Source: Burkholderiales bacterium (GTDB lineage Bacteria; Pseudomonadota; Gammaproteobacteria; Burkholderiales; Burkholderiaceae_C). Taken from it: a stretch of DNA of 44,424 nucleotides. Positions within the stretch are counted from its first letter, which is position 1; each line of letters begins with the position of its first letter. The stretch is taken from the NCBI GenBank assembly GCA_019510465.1, contig JAEKKH010000148.1:1-44424 (forward strand), written 5' to 3'. Both the position numbers and the translations under genes were made by a program. Of this stretch, positions 16,443 to 25,560 are shown piece after piece. Under the pieces are notes generated by a model. That model made no database searches and had not been told where the DNA came from. It saw nothing but the letters and a program-made list of their open reading frames with translations.

Positions 16443-19400
16443 TCAATCCATCCGCACGCGCACGGTCGTGCCTCGGGACGGGCCGCTGACGATGTCCAGG
16501 CGGGCCCCGAGGGCGGCCACCCGCTCTTCCATTCCCATCACCCCGTAGCCCGCATGTCGGGCCGTGGGATCGAAGCCGACGCCGTCATCGACGATCTCGA
16601 GCAGGCAGCAGTCCTCATGCACGACCAGCCGGATGCGGACCGTCTTCGCGTGGGCGTGGCGCCGCACGTTCGTCAGGGATTCCTGCACGACCCTGAACGC
16701 CATCGTCGCCGCGTCCTGGTGCGCGAAGACCGGGCATTCGGCCAGCTCGAGCTCGCACGGGATGCCCGTCTGCTGCTCGAACCTGGTGGCCAGCCACCGG
16801 ATGGCGGCGACCAGGCCGCCGTCCAGCGCGGGCGGCCGCAGTTGCGTGACGAGCTCACGGATGCTGCGGATGATGGCATCGACCCGATCCACCAGGCCCT
16901 GCACGGGCAGCTCGTCGCCGCGAACCGTCTGGTTGCCGAACCGGCGCATGAGCGAGACTTCCATCCGCAGGGCCGCCAGCTGCTGCGCCATTTCGTCGTG
17001 GAGCTCGCGCGAGACGCGCGTACGCTCCTGCTCCAGCGCACGCGCGTTGTGAAGGCTGAGCAGCCGGACCTGGCTGCGCGACTGCTCCAGCTCCGACGTC
17101 CGCTGGCTGACCTCATGCTCCAGCGACGCCTGTCGCCGCGCCACGAGCCGGACCCGCCACCGGTGCAGGCGCCACGCCAAGGCCATCGCCAGCAGGATGC
17201 CGGCGCCATGGACCTCCGTGCGCTCGTACCACCGCGGTTCCACCCGGAATGCAATCTCCCTGGCGTCGGACCAGTCGCCCGCGGGCCTGGCGACGCGCAG
17301 GCCCAGCCGATAGTGTCCCGGGGGCAGCCGGGTGTAGCTGGCCGTCCGGCTGCGCGATGAGGTCTGGTTCCAGTCGTCGTCGAATCCCTCGAGCCGGTAG
17401 GCGTAGCGCAGGATGTCCTGCTCGCCATACGCGAGCGAAGCGAATTCCACCTGCACCCGCGGGGCGGACGCGGGAACGCTGGCCTCTTGCGCAACGGACA
17501 GCTGCGCTCCGGTCAAGGTGCGGCCGCCCAGGTTGGCCTCGGTCACGACGGGCGGCGCCAGCCGGCCCGCGGCGTGCGCGAGCCGAGCGGGATCGACCAG
17601 CAGCAGGCCGCCTTCGCCGCCGAACAGCAACCGACCATCGACGGTGGCCGCCGCGGCGCCCGTCCAGAAGGTGCTGATGCCGGCGCCCTGCGCCGCATGC
17701 AGCGGCTGGATCGACAAGCTGCCGGGATCGATGCGCGCCAGGCCGTCGTCCGTGCTCGCCCAGACCTGGCCGCTCGCATCGGCCACGAGTGCGTCCACGC
17801 CGTTGTTCGGCAATCCGTCCATCACGGTCAGTCGCCTGAAGAACGGCTCGCCATCCGCGGCGCGCCCGGCCTGCACCTGCACGCCGTGACCGAGCGTCGC
17901 CACCCAGAGCCGTCCGGCCTTGTCGACGAGGAGCCCGCTGACCAGTCCGCCCGGCAGGGCGCGGCCGTCCGCCGGATCGACGGCCAGCTCGCGCAACGCG
18001 TCGCTCCCCCGGTCGAGGCGAAACACATGGCCATTGGTCCCGATCCAGAGTTCGCCGTGCGGGCCGAACGCGAGTGCCCTGACCTGCGCGTCGTGCAATT
18101 CCTCGCCGAGGTGGCGCCGTGTCTTCACATTGTCCGGGTCGGACGCGTCCAGCGCCCACAGCCCGTCGGAGCCGCCGATCCAGAGCGTCGCGCTGTCGAC
18201 CGCGATGGCCCACACGTCGCCCGAGCTACCGCGGCCGGGCACGTCGATCCGCCGCACGCGACCTCCATCCACGGTGCTGAGATAGAGGCCCCCCTGGGTG
18301 CCGACCCACGCGCCCCCATCCGGCGCCGGCGCCAGCGAGATGACGCGCGCCCGCGGCAGCGACGTCGCCGGCCGCCGGGGGTCGGGAACCAGGAGCCGGG
18401 GCGCACCGCCTGCGGCAGGCAGGATCTCGAGCCCATGCGAGCCGGTGGCCAGGAAGACGGATCCATCGGTCCCCGCCATGACGGCCGGGACGTTCGCATC
18501 CCGAATGATCCGGCCGGCCCCGCCGTCGAGCGTGGCGACGGCGTCGAAGCGCGTGTCGCAGGTCGACAGGCCATAGGCCGAGGCGACCCAGACGACGCCG
18601 TCGCGCCCCCTCATCAACGCACCCACGTCGTCGTCGAGCAGGCTTGCCGAGCGCAGGGGATCGTGACGTTCGCGATGCTGTGCGCCGCTGTCGAGATCCA
18701 CCCGGACCACGCCGTCGCCATAGGTCCCGATCCACACCTCCCCGTTGCCGGCGTCCGCCAATGCGTAGACGGTGTCGCTGGCCAGGTTGGCGTCGCCGCC
18801 AGGCAGGCGCGCGGCGGCATTCGCGCCCGGCGCAACGACGAAGACGCCCTGCAGCCGCGTCCCGACCCAGAGGCGGCCGGTCCGATCTTCGAGCAATCGC
18901 AGGACGCCGACGCGTCCGGTTCCGATCGGCACGTCGATGGGGACCGCGGAGAACTCCGCGCCGCCGGCGCGCCGCGACCAGAGGCCGCGATCGCTGCCGA
19001 TCCACAACGTCCCATCGCGGGTGACCAGCAGGCACTGGAGCGCGCCGATCGCCGCGGGCAGGCGCTCGGGCGTGATCCTGCCGCTCGTGGGCTCGCGCCA
19101 TGCGAGGCCGCGGTTCGATGCGATCCAGATCCCCGCGGGCTGGCGGTCCGCCAAGGCGGCAATGTCCTTTCCGACGAGGCCGTCGGCGTCCCGCAGCGCA
19201 GAGAAGGCGTCGGTCGCCGCTTCGTGGCGCGCCAGGCCGCCGGACTTGGTTCCGACCCAGAGGGTGCCCGTCCGGTCGACCAGCATCGCCTTGACATAGG
19301 AGTCGGGCAGGCCGCCGCCCGCGGTGGCATCGGCGGCGTAGGCGCGTGCGCGATGGCCGTCCCAGCGGACGACGCCGGACTGCGTGCCCAACCAGATGAA

Positions 19401-19574
19401 ACCGTCGCGATCCTGCGCCAATGCATAGCTCGACTCGAGTTCCCCCCCGGTGGCATGCTGGAACACGCGCGGGTAGTCGCGCGTCGACGCGAATGCGCCA
19501 GGCGGCGCCGACCATCCCGAGGCCGTCCAGGCGGCCAGGACGAGGATCAGCGCGATTCTTGAAAGCAGGCGCAT
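16443..19574 (-). CDS. Reg_prop/Y_Y_Y sensor histidine kinase (NarL-type HisKA_3)
   Basis: 1043 residues from the ATG at 19574; longer frames upstream lack protein character. A signal peptide (MRLLSRIALILVLAAWTASG) leads to a large periplasmic beta-propeller array with repeated Reg_prop blades (GFIWLGTQSGVVRWDG, GTLWIGSDRGLWS, GELWIGTNGHVFRLD). A Y_Y_Y domain (YAYRLEGFDDDWNQ, LPPGHYRLGLRV) follows, then one membrane helix near 790. The cytoplasmic part has a coiled coil, HisKA_3 with phospho-His859 in SRELHDEM, and an HATPase domain (GYGVMGMEERV). Such sensors detect sugars in the periplasm. No partner NarL-type response regulator lies beside it. It probably controls the downstream GH2 gene or a distant glycan locus. 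Confidence 0.92.
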   Translation of the reverse strand: MRLLSRIALILVLAAWTASGWSAPPGAFASTRDYPRVFQHATGGELESSYALAQDRDGFIWLGTQSGVVRWDGHRARAYAADATAGGGLPDSYVKAMLVDRTGTLWVGTKSGGLARHEAATDAFSALRDADGLVGKDIAALADRQPAGIWIASNRGLAWREPTSGRITPERLPAAIGALQCLLVTRDGTLWIGSDRGLWSRRAGGAEFSAVPIDVPIGTGRVGVLRLLEDRTGRLWVGTRLQGVFVVAPGANAAARLPGGDANLASDTVYALADAGNGEVWIGTYGDGVVRVDLDSGAQHRERHDPLRSASLLDDDVGALMRGRDGVVWVASAYGLSTCDTRFDAVATLDGGAGRIIRDANVPAVMAGTDGSVFLATGSHGLEILPAAGGAPRLLVPDPRRPATSLPRARVISLAPAPDGGAWVGTQGGLYLSTVDGGRVRRIDVPGRGSSGDVWAIAVDSATLWIGGSDGLWALDASDPDNVKTRRHLGEELHDAQVRALAFGPHGELWIGTNGHVFRLDRGSDALRELAVDPADGRALPGGLVSGLLVDKAGRLWVATLGHGVQVQAGRAADGEPFFRRLTVMDGLPNNGVDALVADASGQVWASTDDGLARIDPGSLSIQPLHAAQGAGISTFWTGAAAATVDGRLLFGGEGGLLLVDPARLAHAAGRLAPPVVTEANLGGRTLTGAQLSVAQEASVPASAPRVQVEFASLAYGEQDILRYAYRLEGFDDDWNQTSSRSRTASYTRLPPGHYRLGLRVARPAGDWSDAREIAFRVEPRWYERTEVHGAGILLAMALAWRLHRWRVRLVARRQASLEHEVSQRTSELEQSRSQVRLLSLHNARALEQERTRVSRELHDEMAQQLAALRMEVSLMRRFGNQTVRGDELPVQGLVDRVDAIIRSIRELVTQLRPPALDGGLVAAIRWLATRFEQQTGIPCELELAECPVFAHQDAATMAFRVVQESLTNVRRHAHAKTVRIRLVVHEDCCLLEIVDDGVGFDPTARHAGYGVMGMEERVAALGARLDIVSGPSRGTTVRVRMD

Positions 19575-19614
19575 CGATGCAGGGGTGAGGGCGGCGCGAC
19601 GGCGGGAACCAGGC

Positions 19615-21219
19615 TCATCCTTCGAGCACCACGCGGTTGCGGCCCGCGCGCTTGGCCGCATAGAGGCGACGGTCGGCGACGACCAGCAGCTCCGTCCCGA
19701 CGGCCACTTCCGACGGCCGCGCCACGCCGACGCTGACCGTGACCTGCAGGCCCGCGCGGACGGACGTCCAGTCGAAGCGCTCGACCGCGGCACGCAGGCG
19801 CTCCGCGACGTGCGCGATATCCGCCTCGTCGGCACTTTCCACGATCACGACGAACTCCTCTCCACCCAGGCGCGCGGCGAGCTCGCGCTGGCGGCAGTTC
19901 GCCCGCATGATCGAAGCCAGCTGCCTGAGCACCTCGTCGCCGACCCCGTGCGAGAAGCGGTCGTTGACCTGCTTGAAATGATCGACGTCGATCAACGCCA
20001 GCGACATCGGCCGCGGCCAGGCCTGCAGCAGGGTGTCGACCTGCCGGCGGTTCGCGAGCCCGGTCAGGCCGTCTTCCTGCGCCTGGCGCGCCAGGTCGTC
20101 CGCCCGACGGCGCAAGCGTCGATTGGACGAGGCGAGCTGGCGCGCCTTGGCGCGCTCGCGGCCGATGTCCAGGCGCGCTGCCGCGACGCGGGCATGGCGC
20201 TGCGCCCGCTCCGTGCTGACGCGGGCCTGCAGCGCGTGAAAATCCTTGTAGCTGGCGAGCGCCTCCTGCCAGCGCTCGCAGCGCTCGAGCGCCGCCGACA
20301 GATGCTCGGTGACCACGACCCGGTACGCGGGCGATTCGCATTGGCTGCGGGCCTGCTCGAACGCGTCGACGGCCTCGGCCGGCCGCTGCAAGGCGAGCAG
20401 GACGATGCCCAGCGAGTCGCGCTGGTGCGCCCACTGTCGCGCCAGCGCATCCGGATGGCGTCGAGCCCAGTCCTGGAGCAGCTCCAGGGCCCGCTCCGCC
20501 TCGCCGACCAGGGTCAGCGATTCCGCCAGGTTCAGCAGGGCGCTGGTCTCGTGGTCGACATCGCCCAGGCCGCGGGCCAGGTCGACCGCCCGCAGCGAGT
20601 CGGCGATGGCCAGCCGTTCGCATCGCTCCGCCTCGACCGGGTCGCCCGCCTCGCGCGCCCGCGACGCCAGCGCCGCGTGGATGCATGCCCTCGTGTCGAT
20701 GGCGGCCCCCAGTGCGCCCTCCTCCGGCAGATAACCCGCCAGGTCCGCGCCGCGCTCGCACCAGGTCATCGCGGATGCGAGGTCGCCCAGGCGCAGCTGG
20801 ATGACGGCCAGGGCCATCGTGACGGCCTGGCGTGCCAGCAGACTGCCCTGGCCCGGCATGCAGGCACGCTCGAGCGCGTTCCAGGCGACGAGCGCGACAT
20901 CGAGGGCCGCCTCCGTCTCGCCGGCCATCTCGAGGCACCGGGCCTCGAGCGCGTGCGCGCGCGCCTGCCACTCGACGTCCTGGACCGCGGCCGCGGCGTG
21001 GCCGGCTTCGGCCGCCAAGGCGATGGCGATGTCGATCTCCGCGGCGACGTAGTGGCATCTGGCGAGCCAGAAGCATGCTGCGATCTCCTGTTCGGTCGTG
21101 CCAGCGGCTTGCCGGGCGGCACGTGCCAGTTCGAAGGCGCGCGGCATGTCCATGCGTTGCAGGAGGTCGCGGACCTCGTCCAGCGCGTTCGCCCGTCCTT
21201 GCTCCGCTCGTTCGGTCAT
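19615..21219 (-). CDS. TPR-containing diguanylate cyclase (GGDEF)
   Basis: 534 residues. Residues 1-330 are helical TPR-like repeats, followed by a coiled coil (about 330-365), then a GGDEF domain. The active motif is GGEEF at about 452-456, so cyclase activity is likely. The allosteric I-site, normally RxxD, reads RQRE here, a conservative but possibly weakened version. No signal peptide or membrane segment is seen, so it acts in the cytoplasm. A GGAGG site lies 8 bases before the ATG. The gene ends 40 bases before the histidine kinase start on the same strand, so the two may be co-transcribed, linking c-di-GMP with glycan sensing. Confidence 0.9.
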   Translation of the reverse strand: MTERAEQGRANALDEVRDLLQRMDMPRAFELARAARQAAGTTEQEIAACFWLARCHYVAAEIDIAIALAAEAGHAAAAVQDVEWQARAHALEARCLEMAGETEAALDVALVAWNALERACMPGQGSLLARQAVTMALAVIQLRLGDLASAMTWCERGADLAGYLPEEGALGAAIDTRACIHAALASRAREAGDPVEAERCERLAIADSLRAVDLARGLGDVDHETSALLNLAESLTLVGEAERALELLQDWARRHPDALARQWAHQRDSLGIVLLALQRPAEAVDAFEQARSQCESPAYRVVVTEHLSAALERCERWQEALASYKDFHALQARVSTERAQRHARVAAARLDIGRERAKARQLASSNRRLRRRADDLARQAQEDGLTGLANRRQVDTLLQAWPRPMSLALIDVDHFKQVNDRFSHGVGDEVLRQLASIMRANCRQRELAARLGGEEFVVIVESADEADIAHVAERLRAAVERFDWTSVRAGLQVTVSVGVARPSEVAVGTELLVVADRRLYAAKRAGRNRVVLEG

Positions 21220-21362
21220 CTAGTCCACCTCCAGCCTCCGTTCTGCCGCACAGCCGGACAACGGTCCCAGTGTTGCAGCGTGCATGCCAAGGAGGCAAAC
21301 GGATGCCTCGGCGACGCCGTGGAAAACTGCCGGATCGTGTCGATATAGCGCGCAACAAAATG

Positions 21363-21378
21363 TAGATCTATGTCGACA
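21363..21378. promoter_or_regulatory. Two abutting 8-bp palindromes upstream of the cyclase gene
   Basis: TAGATCTA (21363-21370) and TGTCGACA (21371-21378) are both perfect palindromes and touch each other. They lie about 145-160 bases before the diguanylate cyclase start, in the 170-base gap after the LysR gene, within an AT-richer patch. They may be protein-binding sites; a second TGTCGATA occurs near 21337. Confidence 0.3.
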
Positions 21379-21389
21379 CATGGGCGGCG

Positions 21390-22265
21390 TCAGCCGCGGA
21401 GCACGAGGAGCTCGTCGGGGTAGCGCTTGCACATGAACTCGACGAACGCGCGCACCTTGGGCGCGGGCAGGCGCCGGGACGTGTGCAGGACCCACAGCGC
21501 GACCTCGCCATCGGACACGGCGCCCCACTGGACGAGCTCGCCACGCGCCAGTTCGTTCCAGGCGATCGACTGCGGCAGCAATGCCACCCCGGCGCCGGCG
21601 ACCGCCGCGTCGCGCACCGTCAGGAAGGACGACAGCCGCAGCTTCGGAACCGGCTCCAGGACGAGGCGGCCGCCATCCAGCGTCCAGCGGCTGTCGCGGA
21701 AGCTGGCCGTCACGACGCCCGGCACCGACACGGGCTTGCGCGATCGCGGCATCGCATGCGACGGCGCGGCCACCACCACCAGGCGATCCTTCGCGAAGCA
21801 GCGTCCCACCAGGCCGGTGTCCGGCCGCGGATTGGGCCGGATGGCGACGTCGAACTGTTCCTCGACGAGGTCGGCCAGCCTGTCCTCGGACACCACGTCG
21901 ATCGTCACGTCAGGATAGGCGGCGCAGAAGTCGGCGCAGATCCGTCCCATGGCGAGCTGCGAGAACAGCACGGGCGCGGCGACGCGCAGGCGCCCGCGCG
22001 GCGCGGACACGCCTTCGCGCACCGCCGTCATGGCCTCGGCGACGTCGCGCATCGGGCCCTCGGTCCGGGCCATCAACAACTCGCCGGCCTCGGTGAGCCG
22101 GAGCCCGCGGGCGTGGCGCTCGATGAGCCGCACGCCCAGCTGGTCCTCCAGGTCCGCGATCCGGCGCGACAGCGTGGCCTTGGAGCGCCCGCTGGCGCGG
22201 CTGGCCTTCCCGAGTCCTCCGTTCGCGGCCACGTGGGCGAAGTCAGCCAGCGCATTCAAGTCCAT
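21390..22265 (-). CDS. LysR-family transcriptional regulator
   Basis: 291 residues from ATG 22265, chosen because MDLNALADFAHVAANGG is the usual LysR beginning; the 21 residues upstream in the open frame are not family-like. The N-terminal winged helix (SFTKAS-type segment GLGKASRASGRSKATLSRRI) is followed by a substrate-binding domain with the CrgA-like layout. It is divergent from the quinone oxidoreductase and NmrA-type genes with a 101-bp gap that holds a 15-bp palindrome, so those two genes are its likely targets. The inducer is unknown; redox-active or electrophilic compounds are a reasonable guess. Confidence 0.92.
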   Translation of the reverse strand: MDLNALADFAHVAANGGLGKASRASGRSKATLSRRIADLEDQLGVRLIERHARGLRLTEAGELLMARTEGPMRDVAEAMTAVREGVSAPRGRLRVAAPVLFSQLAMGRICADFCAAYPDVTIDVVSEDRLADLVEEQFDVAIRPNPRPDTGLVGRCFAKDRLVVVAAPSHAMPRSRKPVSVPGVVTASFRDSRWTLDGGRLVLEPVPKLRLSSFLTVRDAAVAGAGVALLPQSIAWNELARGELVQWGAVSDGEVALWVLHTSRRLPAPKVRAFVEFMCKRYPDELLVLRG

Positions 22266-22280
22266 GGGTGTTCCAGATTT

Positions 22281-22295
22281 GAGACGACTCGTCTC
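22281..22295. promoter_or_regulatory. Perfect 15-bp palindrome, likely LysR operator
   Basis: GAGACGACTCGTCTC has two 7-base arms around a single central base. It lies 16 bases upstream of the LysR start and 72 bases before the divergent oxidoreductase start, where a LysR autoregulatory site is expected. A GTTGCAAC-like element follows at about 22319-22326. Confidence 0.55.
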
Positions 22296-22366
22296 GATTT
22301 TCGGATCTTCGTTTATTCGTTGCAACACCCTATCGTTCGTTCACTGCAACTTGAAAGGTGAACACC

Positions 22367-23290
22367 ATGCGTTCCATCCTCCTTCGAAACTACGGCGGCG
22401 AGACCGCCGTCCAGGTGGCCGAATCCCCGAAGCCCGTCGCCGGCCCCGGCCAGGTCCTGGTGCGCGTTCGCGCCGCCGGGATCAACCCGCTCGACTGGAA
22501 GATCCGCGAGGGGGCCGTCCGCGACGCCTTCCCGCTGCAACTGCCGGCGGTGCTGGGCATCGAGCTCGCCGGGGTCGTCGAGGCGTCCGGTCCGGACGCG
22601 ACGCGCTTCCAGGCCGGCGACCGCGTCATGGGGCCGCTCGGCGGCCTCGGCGCCTATGCCGACGTCGTCGCGGTCGACGAGGCCAGGCTCGCGCGCACGC
22701 CCGAGCGCCTGGGCGACGTCGAGGCGGCGGCGCTGCCCGTCGCTTCGCTGGCCGCGTGGCAGAGCCTGAACTTCCTCGGCCCGATCCAGCCGGGCGCACG
22801 CGTGCTGGTGCACGGCGCGGCCGGCGCGGTCGGCGGCTTCGCCGTGCAGTTCGCCCGGCAGGCCGGCGCGTTCGTCGTCGGCACCGCGGCTGGCGAGGAT
22901 CTCGCCTACGTCCGCGGCCTCGGCGCCGACCAGGTCGTCGACTACCGATCGCAGCGCTTCGAGGACCTCGTGGCGGACATCGACCTCGTGCTCGCCTACG
23001 TGGGCGGCGACGTGATCGATCGCTCATGGCAGGTGCTCAAGCCCGCCGGGGCGATGGTGGGTACCTCGTCGCCGGAGATCCTCGCCCGCACGCCGCCGGG
23101 CCGCCAGGGCCACTGGTTCGTCATGCAGCCCGACGCGGCCTTGCTGGAGAGGCTGGCCGCCGACGTCGCCCGCGGCACGCTCAAGGCCAAGGTCAGCGAG
23201 GTCGTCGGCTTCGACGACATCCCGGCCGCCATCGAGCGCAATCGCGCCGGCGCCCACAGCGGCAAGGCCGTCGCGGACTTCACGCGCTGA
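22367..23290 (+). CDS. NADPH:quinone oxidoreductase-like protein (zinc-independent MDR family)
   Basis: 307 residues. The N-terminal GroES-like domain (AAGINPLDWKIREG) is followed by a Rossmann fold with VLVHGAAGAVGGFAVQFA, typical of quinone oxidoreductases that lack zinc ligands. These enzymes reduce quinones or alpha,beta-unsaturated carbonyls with NADPH in the cytoplasm. GAAAGG lies 8 bases before ATG 22367; a GTG at 22358 gives a 3-residue longer alternative. It is followed after 29 bases by the NmrA-type gene on the same strand and is divergent from a LysR regulator. Confidence 0.9.
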   Translation: MRSILLRNYGGETAVQVAESPKPVAGPGQVLVRVRAAGINPLDWKIREGAVRDAFPLQLPAVLGIELAGVVEASGPDATRFQAGDRVMGPLGGLGAYADVVAVDEARLARTPERLGDVEAAALPVASLAAWQSLNFLGPIQPGARVLVHGAAGAVGGFAVQFARQAGAFVVGTAAGEDLAYVRGLGADQVVDYRSQRFEDLVADIDLVLAYVGGDVIDRSWQVLKPAGAMVGTSSPEILARTPPGRQGHWFVMQPDAALLERLAADVARGTLKAKVSEVVGFDDIPAAIERNRAGAHSGKAVADFTR

Positions 23291-23319
23291 ACGCTCTTCA
23301 ACATCCCCAGGAGATTCCC

Positions 23320-24189
23320 ATGAGCATCCTCGTCACCGGTGCCTCCGGCACCATCGGTTCCCTCGTCGTCCAAGGGCTGGCTGGCGCCGGCGCGCAGGTC
23401 AAGGCGCTCGTCCGCAAGCCGGGCAGACAGCCCTTCCCCTCCGGCGTCAGCGAGGTGGTCGGCGACCTCACCGACGTCGCCTCGATGCGCTCGGCGCTGT
23501 CGTCCGTGCGCACCCTGTTCCTGCTGAACGCCGTCACGCCCGACGAGGTGACGCAGGCGCTCGTCACGCTCAACCTCGCGCGCGAGGCCGGCATCGAGCG
23601 CATCGTCTACCTGTCCGTCATCCACGCGGACCGCTACACCAACGTGCCGCACTTCACCGGCAAGCACACGGTCGAACGCATGATCGCCGGCCTCGACATG
23701 CCCGCCACCGTCCTGCGCCCGGCCTACTTCATGCAGAACGACCTCACGATCCGGCCGGTGATCCGCGACCACGGCGTCTACCCGATGCCCATCGGCCAGG
23801 CCGGGGTCGAGATGGTGGACACGCGCGACATCGCCGACATCGCCGTGGCGGAGCTCCTGCGCCGCGACAAGGCGGCCGCTGCCCTGCCGCGGCTGACGTT
23901 GGACGTGGTCGGCCCGCAGGCACTGACCGGCGCCGACACCGCGCAGGCCTGGAGCCGGGCGCTGGGCCGGGACGTGACCTACGGCGGCAGCGCGCTGGAC
24001 GCGTTCGAGCAGCAGCTGGCTTCCTTCGGCCCCGCCTGGCTCGCCTACGACATGCGGCTGATGATGGCCGGCATCCAGCGGATCGGCATGCACGGCGACG
24101 CCGGCGCCGTCGACCGCCTGCAGGCCATCCTGGGTCGACCGCTGCGGACGTACGCCGACTTCGCGCAGGAAGCCGCCGCCGGCGCGTGA
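23320..24189 (+). CDS. NmrA-family NAD(P)-binding protein
   Basis: 289 residues, an atypical short-chain dehydrogenase. The dinucleotide motif is VTGASGTIGSLVVQGL at residues 5-20; the later LRPAYFMQNDL and DTRDIADIAVAEL are typical of NmrA/QorB-like proteins. The Tyr-x3-Lys motif of classical SDRs is absent, so it may act as a redox sensor or quinone reductase (QorB type). AGGAG stands 6 bases before the ATG. It forms an operon with the quinone oxidoreductase upstream and converges on the MFS gene at 24210. Confidence 0.88.
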   Translation: MSILVTGASGTIGSLVVQGLAGAGAQVKALVRKPGRQPFPSGVSEVVGDLTDVASMRSALSSVRTLFLLNAVTPDEVTQALVTLNLAREAGIERIVYLSVIHADRYTNVPHFTGKHTVERMIAGLDMPATVLRPAYFMQNDLTIRPVIRDHGVYPMPIGQAGVEMVDTRDIADIAVAELLRRDKAAAALPRLTLDVVGPQALTGADTAQAWSRALGRDVTYGGSALDAFEQQLASFGPAWLAYDMRLMMAGIQRIGMHGDAGAVDRLQAILGRPLRTYADFAQEAAAGA

Positions 24190-24209
24190 CGAGGCGCGCC
24201 TGCCGGCCT

Positions 24210-25502
24210 TCAAGGCGTCGCCACGATCCGCGGCCGGTGCCCGGGTCGCAGGTCATAGACCAGGATCGTGGCCACCAGGCTGGCGAGCGCGGCGACGGTC
24301 ATCCACAGGCCTGGCGCGGCACGGTTGCCGGTCTCCTCGATGAGCCAGGTGCAGAGCATCGGGGTGAAGCCCCCGAAGAGCGCCGTCGCCACGCTGTAGG
24401 CCAGCGAGAAGCCCGCGGTGCGGATGCTGCCGGGCACCACCTCGGTCAGCGCGACGATGGCGGCGCCGTTGTAGCTCGCGTACAGGAAGGAAAGCCAGAG
24501 CTCGACGGCGACCATGCGGCCCAGCGCGGGGGCGTCGACGAGCCACAGCATCGCGGGGTAGGCCGTCAGGACGGTGAGGGACGTCGCGGCGAGCATGATG
24601 GGCCAGCGGCCGATCCGGTCCGACAGACCGCCCATGATCGGCAGCCACACCAGGTTGGAGACGCCCACGGCCAGCGTCACCAGCAGGCTGTCGCGGGTCG
24701 ACAGCTTCAGCACGGCCTTGCCGAACGTCGGGGTGTAGACGGTGATGAGATAGAACGACACGGTGGTCATGATCACCAGCAGCGTGCCCAGGCCGATGGT
24801 CCGCCAGTGGGTGGCGATGCCCTGCAGCGTCTGCCGGAACGTCGGGTGGTGCTTCGCGTTCCGGAACGCCTCGGTCTCCTGCAGCTGGCGGCGGATGACG
24901 AAGATGACGGGCACGATCAGGCAGCCGATGAAGAACGGAATGCGCCAGCCCCACGACTCGAGGACCGGCTTGTCGAGCCAGGCATTCAGGCCGTAGCCCA
25001 GCAGTGCCGACACCACGATGGCCAGCTGCTGGCTGGCCGACTGCCAGCTGACGAAGAAGCCTCGACGGCCCGGCGAGGCGATCTCCGACAGGTACACCGA
25101 GACGCCGCCCAGTTCCACCCCGGCGGACAGGCCTTGCAGCAGGCGTCCCAGCAGCACCAGCAATGGCGCCGACAGGCCCAGCGTCGAATAGCCCGGCACG
25201 AAGGCGACCAGCGCCGTGCCGGCGGCCATGATCGCCAGCGTCACCAGCAGCCCGCGGCGCCTGCCGACGCGATCGACATAGGCGCCCAGCACCACGGCAC
25301 CGACGGGTCGCATCAGGAAGCCCGCCCCGAAGGACGCGAACGTCAGCATCAACGAGGCGTACTCGTCGGCGGCCGGGAAGAAGGCCTTCGAGATCGCGTT
25401 GGCATAGAAGCCGAACAGGAAGAAGTCGTACATCTCGATGAAGTTGCCGCTCGTGACGCGGACGACTGCACCGATCTTCGAGGCGCGGGAAAGCTCGGCC
25501 AT
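24210..25502 (-). CDS. MFS transporter, metabolite:H+ symporter family (CitA/TcuC-like)
   Basis: 430 residues, about 12 membrane segments. The start [19 protein letters not shown] and the loop [11 protein letters not shown] are marks of the metabolite:H+ symporter branch, in which CitA and TcuC carry citrate and tricarballylate. It would import an organic acid with protons across the inner membrane. AGGAG precedes ATG 25502. It lies 58 bases downstream of the ModA-like binding-protein gene on the same strand, and a strong hairpin sits in that gap. The LysR regulator at 26458 probably controls both. The actual substrate is not known. Confidence 0.88.
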   Translation of the reverse strand: MAELSRASKIGAVVRVTSGNFIEMYDFFLFGFYANAISKAFFPAADEYASLMLTFASFGAGFLMRPVGAVVLGAYVDRVGRRRGLLVTLAIMAAGTALVAFVPGYSTLGLSAPLLVLLGRLLQGLSAGVELGGVSVYLSEIASPGRRGFFVSWQSASQQLAIVVSALLGYGLNAWLDKPVLESWGWRIPFFIGCLIVPVIFVIRRQLQETEAFRNAKHHPTFRQTLQGIATHWRTIGLGTLLVIMTTVSFYLITVYTPTFGKAVLKLSTRDSLLVTLAVGVSNLVWLPIMGGLSDRIGRWPIMLAATSLTVLTAYPAMLWLVDAPALGRMVAVELWLSFLYASYNGAAIVALTEVVPGSIRTAGFSLAYSVATALFGGFTPMLCTWLIEETGNRAAPGLWMTVAALASLVATILVYDLRPGHRPRIVATP

Positions 25503-25527
25503 GGGGTCTCCTGGCAGCGTTCGAAAC

Positions 25528-25548
25528 CCCCCGGCCGGCGGCCGGGGG
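25528..25548 (-). terminator. Strong hairpin between binding-protein and MFS genes
   Basis: CCCCCGGCC (25528-25536) pairs fully with GGCCGGGGG (25540-25548) around a 3-base loop. On the minus strand it is followed by only three T residues, so it may be a partial terminator giving more binding protein than transporter. Confidence 0.5.
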
Positions 25549-25560
25549 CATGGGAGCGGA

